Counted from the first letter of the stretch, positions 41,569 to 51,787 are shown. The stretch: DNA of 64,000 nucleotides from Synechococcus sp. KORDI-52 (GCF_000737595.1 NZ_CP006271.1:1612001-1676000), one strand, 5' to 3'. Notes: generated by a model not told the origin, from the letters alone. A program made the numbers and translations.

Positions 41569-42291
41569 ATGGCTATCTCTGCTTTCAACGGTCGTCAGAC
41601 GCTTCAAGCGGCCGTGATTGTCGGAGTTCTGCCTGCTCTCTGTGCCCCGTTAACTGCTCGGGCAAGTTTGTTGCCGCCTTCCTCCAGGGCGCAGTTGGTC
41701 CACACCTCAGACGTTCAGCCCAGCCTGGCGATTCCCTATGTGATCACTCCCGAACGCCGGGCCATGCTCAACACGATTCGCTTCGCAGAAGGCACCTGGA
41801 AAGGGGGGCTTGATGTCGGCTACCGGGTCATGTTCGGTGGTGGGTTGATGCCTTCGCTCGACCGTCACCCCAATCGCGTGATCTACAGCTCTCGCTACGC
41901 CAGTGCTGCTGCAGGGGCTTACCAGTTCATGCCCTTCACCTGGACCATGGTGAAACGCAGCATCGGAGTGCGTGGTTTCGGGCCTGAGGCCCAAGACCAA
42001 GGTGCTCTGTTCCTGATCCAGAGACGTAAAGCTCTCGCCCTCACCGATACCGGTGTTCTCAGTCCCCTCCTTGCTGCCAAGTTGGCTCCGGAGTGGGCTT
42101 CCTTCCCAACCCTCGCTGGGCGTAGTTACTACGGCCAGCCCGTCAAGAAATACGCAAGGTTGCGCTCCTTCTATGACGTGAATCTCACCGAGCTGCGTCG
42201 CCTTCGCGATCTGAAGCGTCAAGCCCTGGTCACTCCAGCTCCACCCGAGGTCTGCACTGGGTCGCGAATCGCATGCGCAACCCAGCTCTGA
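41569..42291 (+). CDS. exported GH104 lysozyme-like protein
   Basis: A 240-residue protein with a signal peptide (AVIVGVLPALCAPLTARA). MLNTIRFAEGT with Glu74 as candidate acid, YRVMFGGGL and SSRYASAAAGAYQFMPFTW are the hallmarks of glycoside hydrolase family 104 phage-type lysozymes that cleave peptidoglycan. The C-terminal 80 residues, with two cysteines, extend beyond the catalytic core. It could remodel the cell wall or derive from a phage endolysin. Confidence 0.85.
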   Translation: MAISAFNGRQTLQAAVIVGVLPALCAPLTARASLLPPSSRAQLVHTSDVQPSLAIPYVITPERRAMLNTIRFAEGTWKGGLDVGYRVMFGGGLMPSLDRHPNRVIYSSRYASAAAGAYQFMPFTWTMVKRSIGVRGFGPEAQDQGALFLIQRRKALALTDTGVLSPLLAAKLAPEWASFPTLAGRSYYGQPVKKYARLRSFYDVNLTELRRLRDLKRQALVTPAPPEVCTGSRIACATQL

Positions 42292-42309
42292 GGAGAGCTA
42301 CGCCATCCT

Positions 42310-43119
42310 TCATCCGTCAGCGTCGCTTTGAAGCTTTCGCCCGACCGTGGCCTGAGCGATGAGATACGCGGCAACACCTCCCGCTAGGAAACCCACCCCA
42401 TTGCGCACAAGGGGCATCACTTCTGAAGTGCGTGTCACCACCGGTGCAACGCCGAAGACGCCGAACAGCATCACCCAAAGCGGAGATAGCAGAAGCAACC
42501 AGGCCCAGGCGATGGTTTCACCCTCTTTCCTGGGATAAGCCGCGAAGCCTGCAATCAAGCCACCGAGAATGGAGGTGGTCAGGGTCCAAAGCCACTGTTC
42601 ATGGGGCAGTCCCGGCACCACCTGGCATCCGCCCCGCTCCAGACAGATCTCCACGGCATTGAGCGCATCCGCAATGGCCCCATCCTCACCGTGATCCTTC
42701 ACGTAGTACTGGTTGCCGTAACGCGTCTGCAGCTCGACCCAGTAGGTACGGGGCATCATCGCGAAATAGGCATCGCCGACATTGAAGTTCAGAAGATTTC
42801 CCCCCCGGGGGTCGGCCACCAACAACAAGCTGCGTTCATCCAGGCCCCAGAACTCCCGTACGGCCAACCCCGGCGTGCGTTCGTACTGCGTTAGCACCCG
42901 CAGTTTCCAGCCCGTGCGTTCTTCCACATCGTCGAGGGATGTTTCCAGTTGGGCCCGTTGGGTCTCACTGAAGATCCGAGCGAGGTCAATCACTGGAGTC
43001 GGGTGATCCGGCAGCAGATCGGGGTTGTCGTAGGCCCCAACTGGAGCCACCAGAACCCCCAGGCTCACCAGAGCCACCACGACGACGCCCCACAGTTTTC
43101 GGATGTGATGTGGTCCCAT
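42310..43119 (-). CDS. TPM-domain protein, Psb32-like
   Basis: A 269-residue protein from ATG 43119. A signal peptide ending near VGAYDNPDLLP precedes a TPM domain (IDLARIFSETQRAQLETSLD, then WGLDERSLLLVADPRGGN) and two C-terminal membrane helices. This arrangement is that of Psb32, linked to photosystem II repair in cyanobacteria and plants. Longer reading to 43236 overlaps the divergent MidA gene and is unlikely. Confidence 0.85.
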   Translation of the reverse strand: MGPHHIRKLWGVVVVALVSLGVLVAPVGAYDNPDLLPDHPTPVIDLARIFSETQRAQLETSLDDVEERTGWKLRVLTQYERTPGLAVREFWGLDERSLLLVADPRGGNLLNFNVGDAYFAMMPRTYWVELQTRYGNQYYVKDHGEDGAIADALNAVEICLERGGCQVVPGLPHEQWLWTLTTSILGGLIAGFAAYPRKEGETIAWAWLLLLSPLWVMLFGVFGVAPVVTRTSEVMPLVRNGVGFLAGGVAAYLIAQATVGRKLQSDADG

Positions 43120-43150
43120 GGAACTGCTGTAGCGAACGGCATTCTCTCCA

Positions 43151-44350
43151 ATGGAACCGATGGCTGCGTCCTGTCCCGAGTGGTTGGCAACGCATCTGCA
43201 ACAGGCGGGGGGGGGCGTTCCCTTTTCCCGGTTCATGGATCTGGCTCTGAATGAGCCCGAGCATGGCTATTACGGCGCCGGCCGTGCGCGCATCGGACCT
43301 GAGGGCGATTTCGTCACCTCTCCATCCCTGGGCAGCGACTTCGCTGCCCTGCTGGTGCCCCAACTCATGGCCTGGCTGGCTTCCCTCTCCACGACAGATC
43401 CGGTTCAACGCCTGTCAATCGTGGAAATCGGGCCTGGTGAAGGCCATCTGGCCCGGGATCTGATGACTCAGCTGGGGGAGGCTGATCCAGCGCTCCTGAC
43501 TCGCCTCGAGATGGTGCTGGTGGAAGCCAATCCCGGCATGCGGCAGCGGCAGCAGCTTCTACTGGAGCAGGTGGATGGACTGCCGGTGCGTTGGTGCACG
43601 CTTGAGCAGCTTCGGATCACGCCGGTGCGTGGGGTGGTGATCGCCCATGAATTACTGGATGCCCTCCCGGTGGAACGGTTGGTGTGGCGGGATGGGTCGC
43701 TTCAACAGGCGTTGGTGGAGCTTGACCCAAACGCTGCTCTGCGCATGAGCCATCGGCCTCTTTCGGTTGGTTTACGGGACGAGATCAACCGTGTGTGCGG
43801 CCATGCCGGCATTCAGCTGCCGCCCCCTCATGCCGAGGAGGGGTGGACGACGGAATGGAACAGTTCCCTTCCCGACTGGTTCGCGGCGATGGCTGCCGCT
43901 GTGGAGGCAGGCGTGCTGCTCGTGATTGATTACGCCATGGAGGCGCATCGTTATTACACGGCCCAGCGCTCTGAGGGCACCCTGATGGCTGTCTCCAGCC
44001 AACAGGCGGGTCTGTCGCCCCTGGATCAGCCCGGCGCGCAGGACCTGACGGCACACCTCTGCATTGATGTCGTTGATGAGGCGGCTAAGCGCCATGGCTG
44101 GGTGGTGGGTGATCAGGCCAAGCAGGGCGAGGCACTGCTGGCCCTGGGCCTTGCGCAGCGCCTCCATGGCCTGCAGCAGCTACCGGGCCAACAGTTGGCG
44201 GAAGCCCTGCAACGGCGTGAAGCCCTGCTTCGCCTGGTGGATCCCGCGGGGCTCGGTGGGTTCCGCTGGCTCACCTACCGGCGCGGATTGCCGGAAGACG
44301 GCTTCAGCCTTTCAGGCGCTCAAGGCTGCTCAGAATCGCGTCGCGACTGA
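43151..44350 (+). CDS. MidA/NDUFAF7-type SAM methyltransferase
   Basis: A 399-residue protein. [20 protein letters not shown] and [20 protein letters not shown] are the family-specific opening; [15 protein letters not shown] is SAM motif I. In mitochondria the homologue methylates an arginine of a complex I subunit, so here it may act on the NDH-1 complex, which is inference. Its last 47 bases overlap the convergent aroB gene. Confidence 0.85.
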   Translation: MEPMAASCPEWLATHLQQAGGGVPFSRFMDLALNEPEHGYYGAGRARIGPEGDFVTSPSLGSDFAALLVPQLMAWLASLSTTDPVQRLSIVEIGPGEGHLARDLMTQLGEADPALLTRLEMVLVEANPGMRQRQQLLLEQVDGLPVRWCTLEQLRITPVRGVVIAHELLDALPVERLVWRDGSLQQALVELDPNAALRMSHRPLSVGLRDEINRVCGHAGIQLPPPHAEEGWTTEWNSSLPDWFAAMAAAVEAGVLLVIDYAMEAHRYYTAQRSEGTLMAVSSQQAGLSPLDQPGAQDLTAHLCIDVVDEAAKRHGWVVGDQAKQGEALLALGLAQRLHGLQQLPGQQLAEALQRREALLRLVDPAGLGGFRWLTYRRGLPEDGFSLSGAQGCSESRRD

Positions 44351-45419
44351 CGTCATCGCGAATCTCAACGGTTCCGATGCCGGTGGGCATCACGAAGCGC
44401 AGGCGACCGTCGTGCACCTTTTTGTCCCCCTGCAAGCTGTCCAGGACGGCATCGGCGGAGAGATCGGGCCAGGCGGTGGGGAGTCCGGCGCTGTCGATCA
44501 GCCGGCGTTGGCGCTCGGCGTCATCGCGACTCCAGCTGCCCCGCAGAACGGCGAGTTCGCCCACGGCCACCATGCCAATGGCGACCGCCTCGCCATGCAG
44601 CCAGGTGCCATAGCCGCAGAGGGTCTCCACCACATGGCCGAAGGTATGGCCGTAGTTGAGGATCGCGCGCAAACCCCCCTCCTTTTCATCGGCGGCCACC
44701 ACCCGCGCCTTGGCTGCGGCGGATCGCTGCAGGATTGAGCTCAGGCGTTCAGTCCCCAGTCCAGCTGGCGTGGTCGGGTCGGCGCAGGCCTCCAGTTCCT
44801 CGAACAGCTCCGTGTCGCCGAGAATTCCATACTTGATCACCTCGGCCATGCCGGCCCGGAACTCGCGTTCGGGCAGGGTGTTCAGGGTGGAGGGATCGAT
44901 CAGTACCAGCCGCGGCTGGTGAAAGGCGCCGATCAGGTTTTTGCCGCGGGGATGGTTGACCCCGGTTTTGCCACCGATCGACGCATCCACCATGGCCAGC
45001 AGGGTTGTGGGAACCTGCACCACCTGGATGCCCCGCAGCCAGGTGGCTGCCGCAAAGCCGGTCATGTCCCCCACAACGCCGCCGCCGAGGGCCACCATCA
45101 AGGAGCTGCGTTCGAGCTTGGCGTTGTAAGCAGCATTGTGGATCTCCGCCACCGTGGCTGGTGTCTTCTGGTTTTCGCCGGCGTCAATCACCAATAGCTC
45201 CACGCTGAAACCTGCCTTTCTGAGGCTGTTCAGGCAGGCCTCGCCGTAGGGGCTGGCGACATCCGGATTGCTCACCACCAGGACACGCCGACCGGCCTGC
45301 ACTCCAGCGTCCAGCATCTGCTGACCAAGCCTGGCCAGGCCGCCGTCTCCAATCACCACCTCGTAGGGATTGCGCTCCAGCGCAACGCGGATGTGATGCA
45401 ACGGGGTGATTGTGGTCAT
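44304..45419 (-). CDS. aroB: 3-dehydroquinate synthase
   Basis: A 371-residue NAD-dependent, metal-dependent lyase of the shikimate pathway that turns DAHP into 3-dehydroquinate. [19 protein letters not shown] (substrate-binding), [14 protein letters not shown] and [12 protein letters not shown] with metal-binding His are visible. ATG 45419 is chosen; its codon overlaps the ATG of the divergent permease in the tetranucleotide CATG. The C-terminus overlaps the MidA gene by 47 bases on the other strand. Confidence 0.96.
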   Translation of the reverse strand: MTTITPLHHIRVALERNPYEVVIGDGGLARLGQQMLDAGVQAGRRVLVVSNPDVASPYGEACLNSLRKAGFSVELLVIDAGENQKTPATVAEIHNAAYNAKLERSSLMVALGGGVVGDMTGFAAATWLRGIQVVQVPTTLLAMVDASIGGKTGVNHPRGKNLIGAFHQPRLVLIDPSTLNTLPEREFRAGMAEVIKYGILGDTELFEELEACADPTTPAGLGTERLSSILQRSAAAKARVVAADEKEGGLRAILNYGHTFGHVVETLCGYGTWLHGEAVAIGMVAVGELAVLRGSWSRDDAERQRRLIDSAGLPTAWPDLSADAVLDSLQGDKKVHDGRLRFVMPTGIGTVEIRDDVSRDAILSSLERLKG

Positions 45420-46353
45420 GAAACCGTTGGAACCCACCTACTCTCGCAACAGTGTCGCTGGTCCTGTGCGCGAGAGATCAGTGCGCAACTCCCTGTCCGC
45501 CTGGGCGTTTCTGCTGCCGGCGGTGGTTCTGATCAGCCTGTCGGTACTGCTGCCGGCCCTGATGGCTCTGGTGATGAGTTTCACCGCCACGGGGCTGGAT
45601 GTCAGTGAACCCTTGCGTTTTGTCGGTTTGGCCAACCTGCAGCGCTTGCTTTCGGATCCGATGGCACGGCAGGTGCTGGTCACTACCTTTCTCTATCTGA
45701 TCGGCGTGGTGCCGCCCATCGTTCTTGGTGCCCTGGCCCTGGCGGTGTTGGTCAACCAGGGGTTGCCTGGGCGCTCCTTGCTGCGGGGAGCTTTCTACAC
45801 ACCCGTGCTGGTGTCGATCGTTGTGGCTGCCATTGCCTTTCGCTGGCTGTACGCCGAGAACGGATTGATCAATGGATGGTTGAGCGCGCTGCTCGGCGAT
45901 GCTTTCAGCCCCATCGGTTTTCTCACGACGCCGCAGCTGGCGCTGCCGGCCGTGATGTTGGTGACGCTTTGGAAGGGACTCGGTTACTACATGGTGATCT
46001 TTCTGGCGGGCCTGCAGGGCATACCGAAGGAGCTCTATGAGGCGGCGGAGCTGGATGGCAGCGAGGGCTGGAGAAAGCATCTCGACATCACATTGCCCTT
46101 GATGAGTCCCTACGTGACCCTGGTCGCCGTGGTGTCGTCGATCGCGGCCACGAAGGTGTTCGAAGAAGTGTTCCTGATGACCCAGGGAGGCCCCGCCGAT
46201 TCCACGCGAACCATCGTTTATTACGTGTACGACCAGGCCTTTGCCGAATTGGAGATCAGCTATGCCTGCACCCTGGGCCTGGCGCTGTTCCTGTTGGTGT
46301 TGCTGTTCACCATGATCCGGTTGGCCTTTGGCGGCGATCGTCCCTTGATCTGA
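45418..46353 (+). CDS. sugar ABC transporter permease (MalF/GgtC type)
   Basis: A 311-residue protein with six hydrophobic segments. [20 protein letters not shown] is the EAA loop that contacts the ATPase. It is the MalF/UgpA-type inner-membrane half of a carbohydrate importer; the partner permease, ATPase and binding protein are not in this window. Transport of glucosylglycerol-type solutes is common in this group, but substrate is not proven. ATG 45418 overlaps the aroB ATG; a start further in (about 45457) would free the promoter region. Confidence 0.85.
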   Translation: MKPLEPTYSRNSVAGPVRERSVRNSLSAWAFLLPAVVLISLSVLLPALMALVMSFTATGLDVSEPLRFVGLANLQRLLSDPMARQVLVTTFLYLIGVVPPIVLGALALAVLVNQGLPGRSLLRGAFYTPVLVSIVVAAIAFRWLYAENGLINGWLSALLGDAFSPIGFLTTPQLALPAVMLVTLWKGLGYYMVIFLAGLQGIPKELYEAAELDGSEGWRKHLDITLPLMSPYVTLVAVVSSIAATKVFEEVFLMTQGGPADSTRTIVYYVYDQAFAELEISYACTLGLALFLLVLLFTMIRLAFGGDRPLI

Positions 46354-46405
46354 CGCTGTCATCGGCCCTGCAAAGTGGCAAGCTGCGGGAGACGGCTCGG
46401 ACAGG

Positions 46406-47566
46406 ATGATCGGTGTTGTGGGAGGTGGTCAGCTGGCACGGATGCTCGTGCAGGCCGCCACGCAACGACAGGTTCCGATCACGGTGCAAACCTCCAACGC
46501 AGAGGATCCTGCCGCCCGGTTAGCGACCCGCCTCATCACAGCGGACCCGCGGGATGTGGCTGGTACCCGGGAACTGGTGTTGGGCTGTGATGGCATCACT
46601 TTTGAGAACGAGTGGGTCAACATCGATGCCCTCTTGCCTCTTGAACAGCAGGGAGTTCGCTTCTGCCCCTCATTGGCTGCGCTCTCGCCGCTGGTCGACA
46701 AACTCTCCCAGCGTCAGCTGCTCGACGACCTGGCAATTCCCAGTCCCCCCTGGTGCCCGCTCAGTCTGATTTCTCCAGCCCAACCCGCCTTGCCGCAGGG
46801 GTGGACCTTTCCCGTGATGGCCAAGGCCTCCCGCGGGGGATACGACGGCAAGGGCACGCTGGTGCTGCGCGATATCGATGAACTCGCGCAATTGCTGCGG
46901 GCGGTTTCAGCCGAAGACTGGCTTCTGGAGTCGTGGGTGGATTACGAACTGGAACTGGCTCTTGTGGTCAGCCGTGATCAACGCGGACGGATCCGTCATT
47001 TCCCCCTGGTGCAGACCCACCAGCACCACCAAGTCTGCGACTGGGTTCTGGCACCGGCACCGGTGGATCCCTCAGTGGCGGCCTTGGCCTACAACGTTGC
47101 TGCATCGCTGATGACGAAGCTCAGCTACGTGGGTGTGCTGGCTCTGGAGTTCTTTTATGGGCCTGCAGGACTGCAGGTGAATGAAATTGCCCCACGCACC
47201 CACAATTCCGGCCATTTCTCGATCGAGGCCTGCACCAGCAGCCAATTTGATCAGCAGCTCTGCATCGCGGCCGGTCTTCCTGTTCCCACACCAGAGCTCA
47301 AAAGCCGCGGTGCCTTGATGGTCAACCTTCTGGGCCTTGATTCAGACCACCACACTCCTCTTGATCAGCGGCTGCAGGCGCTGGAGGCCATGCCTGGGGT
47401 TCACCTGCACTGGTACGGCAAGTCGCCGGAGACGCCAGGTCGCAAGTTGGGACACGTCACTGTTCTTCTTGAGGGAGAAACGGTTTTGAAACGCCAGGAC
47501 GAAGCTCAGAAGCTACTTGATGCCATTCGTCGGATCTGGCCACTCGATGGCAAGAGACCCGACTAG
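46406..47566 (+). CDS. purK: N5-carboxyaminoimidazole ribonucleotide synthase
   Basis: A 386-residue ATP-grasp enzyme of purine synthesis that carboxylates AIR with bicarbonate. IGVVGGGQLARMLVQAA at the N-terminus, KASRGGYDGKGTLVLRD in the ATP-grasp domain and VNEIAPRTHNSGHFSIEACT for metal binding are diagnostic. ATG 46406 fits. It stands alone; the 627 bases that follow have no gene. Confidence 0.95.
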   Translation: MIGVVGGGQLARMLVQAATQRQVPITVQTSNAEDPAARLATRLITADPRDVAGTRELVLGCDGITFENEWVNIDALLPLEQQGVRFCPSLAALSPLVDKLSQRQLLDDLAIPSPPWCPLSLISPAQPALPQGWTFPVMAKASRGGYDGKGTLVLRDIDELAQLLRAVSAEDWLLESWVDYELELALVVSRDQRGRIRHFPLVQTHQHHQVCDWVLAPAPVDPSVAALAYNVAASLMTKLSYVGVLALEFFYGPAGLQVNEIAPRTHNSGHFSIEACTSSQFDQQLCIAAGLPVPTPELKSRGALMVNLLGLDSDHHTPLDQRLQALEAMPGVHLHWYGKSPETPGRKLGHVTVLLEGETVLKRQDEAQKLLDAIRRIWPLDGKRPD

Positions 47567-48193
47567 TGTTGTAAGTGAACTGCTGTGTTGGTGACGGCCT
47601 TTTTCTAGTGCTCTGATCTGACTCTCTTTCGACTTGGGGAGACTGTCGTGACGGTGACGTAGACCGGCCATGCAGCCGGAAACGAAACCCCACTTTGCCT
47701 CCCCTTCTGGTTCTTCCAGGTCGACCACTGGGGCTCGCACGGCATGGCGGTTCACCCTCTTGATATTCAAAGCCAGGACAAGAGTCTTAGCCTGTGGCCA
47801 ACCCAAAGATGGTTTGCCGAAGTTTGATGGGTTAACCCAAGTCACAAGCTGTTGTCCCGCCGCATAACCGTGCTGTCTCAATCCTGCAGATCGTGATTGA
47901 CCCAATTTGAGAGAACGAAAGTGTTGGCCTACAAGCGGCCGTCCAAGGATTCAACGGCGAAACTCGAGCTGCTCGCCGTGCTTCCTTTCCGTAACTTCAC
48001 TGGTTCCGAATGAACCAGGCACTAGAGTCGTGCTTCATTCGCACACCCCTCAAAGCACTTGCTCGGAGCGCTTCTACCTGTGATTTTTGCCCGATCCCTG
48101 AAGCAATACTCCTCTGGCTTGGTAAGCTGAATTCACGTTGATGAGGGGTGAAAGTCTTGCAAGGTAAATAAAATATATCTCGCGTTCGTTCAA
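47567..48193. other. 627-base gap with palindromes
   Basis: No frame is convincing. A perfect 12-base palindrome TGGGTTAACCCA lies at 47828-47839 and a seven-base stem CTGGTTC/GAACCAG with a five-base loop at 48000-48018. These could be protein-binding or RNA structures, but nothing links them to a known class. Confidence 0.4.
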
Positions 48194-48400
48194 TTAAAAC
48201 TCAAAAACTTCAAGCGTCCTTAAATCACCTTCTGACTTGACAATCAATTCGATGGAAATGATATTGTCGTATTCACGCATCCAGCCGTTGGTGAGGCTGG
48301 TGAACGATTTGAATGCAGCCTGAGCTTCCTCCAATGTTTCCAGCTGAGCGATAATCCCGTCACGACCAAGAGAATCGTTATAACAGATACAGTACAACAC
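48194..48400 (-). CDS. small hypothetical protein
   Basis: A 68-residue acidic alpha/beta protein (YNDSLGRDGIIAQLETLEEA, then WMREYDNIISIELIVKSEGD). The pattern of a LEEA helix followed by an ISIEL strand recurs in the 70-residue protein at 50240-50452, so they may be distant paralogues. Family unknown. Confidence 0.55.
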   Translation of the reverse strand: MLYCICYNDSLGRDGIIAQLETLEEAQAAFKSFTSLTNGWMREYDNIISIELIVKSEGDLRTLEVFEF

Positions 48401-48595
48401 TTTGACGTAACCGTAGGTCTACATAGCCGGTATAGCTGCTTTCAAAGCAATCAACAAGCTTGATTGCGGTAGGTAGAACACCTGTTGAAACGCCATGCTG
48501 CCAATGGATTTAGGCTTGATAGTCCAAATATGATGTGAATATGGTTTTCACGCACGTCGCCAGCTTCACTTAAGTGCCGATATCAAGCTGTACGG

Positions 48596-48847
48596 CTAGA
48601 AGCAATCAATGTCTGCGCTTGGAGCAAATTTTTGAAATATTTCGCACCAACTTACGTGAGGACTTGTCATTTGAAAGTTTTCGTTTGGATCGCACGGCCC
48701 TGCCCCATATTGACCGTACTTCGCCTGACAACTGTCGTGGGCTGGTCTTTTGGCAGAGGCATTGGGCTGATCGATCAACACTGCAGTCGCAGCAATCAGG
48801 CTTGACGTGGCAACAAGAAGTGTTCTGTTGAAGACTTTCGTGATCAT
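48596..48847 (-). CDS. small exported Cys-containing protein
   Basis: An 83-residue protein from ATG 48847 with a Sec signal peptide (TLLVATSSLIAATAVLID) and a mature part with four cysteines (SCQAKY, GPCDPN, WCEIF and the DCF C-terminus). The family is unknown. A longer frame to 48955 has an unconvincing N-terminus. Confidence 0.55.
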   Translation of the reverse strand: MITKVFNRTLLVATSSLIAATAVLIDQPNASAKRPAHDSCQAKYGQYGAGPCDPNENFQMTSPHVSWCEIFQKFAPSADIDCF

Positions 48848-48982
48848 GGCTAACAAGATTAATGGGACTTGATGAACAATTTGCTCATCTCCTCCATCAT
48901 CGTTTGCTTGCCTTACGCGTGTTTGGATCCAGATCACAAGTGCAAGTGATTTCACTCACGCACTTAAATGCCCTTGTTTGAT

Positions 48983-49183
48983 TTATCGGCAGTTGGAACT
49001 TTCCTCAAGAGTTGCTATCAGTTTTGCTATCGAATTTAATTGGTCGTTGGCTTTTAAATGTTGGCTTTCTGGAGTTTTGAGCGCGAGCTTTCTAAGCCTC
49101 TTTATCGTTTTCGGGCTTTTGTGCTCGGACGGCTTATGAATTAAGTCAATCTTTTCTGCGTATTGGGTGTTGAAATTTGTGCT
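48983..49183 (-). other. 66-codon Lys-rich frame without start codon
   Basis: Between stops at 49184-49186 and 48983-48985 the frame reads like a basic helical protein (AEKIDLIHKPSEHKSPKTIK, then LRKLALKTPESQHLKANDQL and IAKLIATLEES) but has no ATG, GTG or TTG. It may be the remainder of a broken gene. Confidence 0.3.
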
Positions 49184-49186
49184 TTA

Positions 49187-50239
49187 GGACAGTCTGCTGC
49201 GTAACCCTTGAATGAGAAGGCCGTTCCCGTTCAGAGCTTCCTCTTCCAATGGAGTGGGGAGAGTTCGTCAAGCCTCAATCCCCAGTGGTGGCTGACTCTT
49301 CCTGTCAGCACCACAGCTTCATCATTGCCAGTCGCTGATGGGTGGTCGCCAGGTTCGACAGTTTTTCTTCAGATGGCCGAGTCAACCTCTCAGTTTCGAT
49401 CATGGCGACCGGGGAACCTGCTGGCGGGGTTTTGGCTGAGACACGGCTGATTGACCGTGACAAGCAACCATGGGGTCTTCTCAATCGGTGCAGATCAGCT
49501 GGAACTCGCCGTCGTCTCCTCGCTCAACGATCCAAGAAAGCGATGTTGACAGTTGCCGACGATGCAAGTCAACGACCCACAGCATCCGCTGTCGCGGCCG
49601 TGGTGCAGAACGGAACCAGCGGGACTGGCCTGAGTGGTGATGAAGGATTGCGTATGGGTGGAGTCATGGCGCGTGCGATTGGTCCGTCTTGTCCGCTGAA
49701 TTGCGGAGTTCTCGATAGACCCGACGATGGAGCGACGATGCTCGTGTTTCTGCTGTTCGACCTTTGACGGTGCAAGACCTCCATTTCATCGCTCTTGATT
49801 CGCAGCACGAACAGCGCCAGGTCAAAAACGAACAGCTGTTGCCTCAAGTGGCGATTGCTTCCATTCAACATCCAGTCCTGCGACGCTCACGATTGGCCTC
49901 ACACCTGATCCGTTCTTCGATCCGTTGGCCGAGCAGCAGCAGTTGTGTCCTACACACGCCGGCGACCTCCTTCAGTGGTTTGCCCTTAAGCGCGCTGCAG
50001 CGACAATGGAGATCTTGCCCAACCACTTCCTTCATGGTGGTGAGGCAGCACAGCACTACGTGTTCTGCTTCATATCGTTCTTGAAGGTATGTCAGGCATT
50101 GCCTCAATCCCGCGATTGGGGTGAGATTTCTCATTGATCGAACGGATTGCCTTGACGTCAATTGAGTGGAGCTGGGTCTAAGGCAATCTTGATATCGTGC
50201 GGATGTCGGCTTAACTCATCTCCTTCTGCTACTGAATAC
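49187..50239. other. 1-kb stretch without a supported gene
   Basis: Frames of 80-140 codons exist on both strands (49342-49767 rightward; 49569-49871 and 49865-50161 leftward), but none has coherent protein composition or recognisable motifs, and they overlap each other. It could be decayed coding DNA or RNA-rich intergenic sequence. Confidence 0.4.
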
Positions 50240-50452
50240 TCAACTTTGTGAATGGTTGAAGTCTTGGAGTGCGTACTGGGCAAGGCATTTGTTTTTGTCG
50301 GTATCGGTTAAGGAGATCGCGGTTACGCTTTGGTTCCAGTTTCGACGGTTGATCAATTCGTTGAATTCGCTCAGAGCCTCTTCCAAGTCGTCAAAGCAGC
50401 CTGCGATTTCTTTTGTTTGCTTCCCTTGCATCACAGCAATTTCAAGGGGCAT
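50240..50452 (-). CDS. small hypothetical protein
   Basis: A 70-residue acidic protein from ATG 50452: MPLEIAVMQGKQTKEIAGCF, then DDLEEALSEFNELINRRNWN and SVTAISLTD. The LEEA helix-strand pattern recalls the gene at 48194-48400. A longer frame to 50593 has an unlikely Ser/His-rich extension. Confidence 0.55.
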   Translation of the reverse strand: MPLEIAVMQGKQTKEIAGCFDDLEEALSEFNELINRRNWNQSVTAISLTDTDKNKCLAQYALQDFNHSQS

Positions 50453-50580
50453 GTCGTTGATCCGTAAGCTATCAGACCTTACCCCTCCACTGTTGTGTAG
50501 TCGTTGATGCTTACTGCTGTGTGAACAAGTCTGGTCAGTGCTTGATCCGTCTTTAGTGTTCGGATGGTTTCGGTCCTCAG

Positions 50581-50724
50581 ATGCGCGACCCACATCTTGA
50601 CGAGCTCATTCAAATGGAAACCTGGGATTGGTGGAAAGCTCAGGTTTTTTACTTAAGAGAAAAAAAGGATTATGCGGATGCAGAAGCCTTGTTTTTGGAA
50701 TTCAAGCTTCCAGTGTCTGATTGA
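50581..50724 (+). CDS. small helical protein
   Basis: A 47-residue frame from ATG 50581: MRDPHLDELIQMETWDWWKA, then QVFYLREKKDYADAEALFLE and FKLPVSD. It reads as an amphipathic helical hairpin resembling a tetratricopeptide-like unit. No function known. Confidence 0.5.
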   Translation: MRDPHLDELIQMETWDWWKAQVFYLREKKDYADAEALFLEFKLPVSD

Positions 50725-50911
50725 ATAAGCTGCTCCAGTGGGTGCATCATTGAGCCGCATGTTGTGAATTGATGTTGCCAGGATCTTTCAATTTCAATGC
50801 GTACAGCGGCTCTCCATTTTGAAGTTGATGGTGACTCAGTGACCGTTCAGCCACCTTTTCTGTTCATCCAGCTTCATCTCATGTCGCTCGATTCAAAGCC
50901 TGGATACCACC

Positions 50912-51226
50912 TCAGGGGCGGCGCTCAAGAACAGCCTGTTCGAGGGCAGGCTGACTCATCGACGTCACCACAAACACTTCCTGAGCCAAGCTCCCCTTAC
51001 GAGCGACAAGCTTGTATCCCCCGTGGATCGGGGTCGAGACACGAAGTTTGAGCACAGGGCTGCGACCTCGCACACGACTGATTACAGCTGGTGTGATGGT
51101 TTGAATGTCTGTCTCGAGGGCCAAAGCCTTTAGCCACGGGATCAAGCCGTCCACATACGTGCTGTGGGTAATAACAACCCGGCCCAAAGCTGAACGAAAT
51201 CTCAAGAACTGGTGAAAGCTAGCCAC
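50912..51226 (-). CDS. DUF2103 family protein
   Basis: A 104-residue protein from GTG 51226 (a longer frame to 51319 has an unlikely N-terminus). LGRVVITHSTYVDGLIPWLK and SPVLKLRVSTPIHGGYKLVA match DUF2103, conserved across cyanobacteria and thought to be metal-binding in related archaeal proteins. It diverges from the gene at 51262 with 35 bases between. Confidence 0.8.
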   Translation of the reverse strand: MASFHQFLRFRSALGRVVITHSTYVDGLIPWLKALALETDIQTITPAVISRVRGRSPVLKLRVSTPIHGGYKLVARKGSLAQEVFVVTSMSQPALEQAVLERRP

Positions 51227-51261
51227 TTTGGCTATGCCAGAGAGAGAGCACCGGAGTCGTG

Positions 51262-51489
51262 ATGCTGAAATCAGTTGACGCCCTCCGCCGCTCAATTCGC
51301 GGGCCTTTGGAGGATGCATGTGGACCCCAGGCCCGCATGCTCACCGCCGAAGTGCATGGGTCTGAGGTGCGTGGCTTGGCACTGTGTCCAGGCCGTGTGG
51401 TGCGTTTCGTGATGGATGATCGGCTTGAGGGCCTACAGGTTGTTGATCTCCTGCGCCTCACCAAAGCCAGCCGGAAGCCGGCGGCCTGA
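51262..51489 (+). CDS. conserved cyanobacterial hypothetical protein
   Basis: A 75-residue protein from ATG 51262 (GTG 51259 is adjacent). SVDALRRSIRGPLEDACGPQ forms a helix and VHGSEVRGLALCPGRVVRFV, MDDRLEGLQVVDLLRLT a beta-alpha unit. Its stop lies one base from the convergent clpS stop. Function unknown. Confidence 0.6.
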   Translation: MLKSVDALRRSIRGPLEDACGPQARMLTAEVHGSEVRGLALCPGRVVRFVMDDRLEGLQVVDLLRLTKASRKPAA

Positions 51490-51490
51490 A

Positions 51491-51787
51491 TCAACAGCGT
51501 TCCAGGGGAGCCATCGTCAACCCCTCGGCTTGAAGTTGCTGGTGGTATAGCTCGGCTTGCTCCAGTGGGCCACACCACACCTCAGCGGAGCCCTGTCCAT
51601 CAATCCGGTTCGCGAGGGTCCAGGCCTTGTCTTCGCTCATACCTGGGATGATCCTCCGCAGGCAATCCACCACATGCTGAAAGGTGTTCACATCGTCGTC
51701 CAAAACGATCACCCGTGCCTGGGGATAGCGCTGGGTTGTCTCCTGTCGCTCGAGCACGATCGAGGACCCGGGGCTGGAGCTTGTCAT
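51491..51787 (-). CDS. clpS: ClpS-type protease adaptor
   Basis: A 98-residue protein from ATG 51787. ARVIVLDDDVNTFQHVVDCL is the ClpS core: the Asp-Asp and DVNTF residues bind N-degron side chains, and later RIDGQGSAEVWCGPLEQAEL completes the fold. It delivers N-end rule substrates to the Clp protease, whose proteolytic subunit is encoded 2.3 kb away. Cyanobacteria often have two ClpS proteins with different specificity; which this is cannot be told. It diverges from petN with 72 bases between. Confidence 0.9.
   Translation of the reverse strand: MTSSSPGSSIVLERQETTQRYPQARVIVLDDDVNTFQHVVDCLRRIIPGMSEDKAWTLANRIDGQGSAEVWCGPLEQAELYHQQLQAEGLTMAPLERC

Noticed and set aside
49342-49767. Rightward 141-residue frame
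   Set aside because: Low-complexity makeup, overlaps leftward frames of equal length and has no recognisable features.
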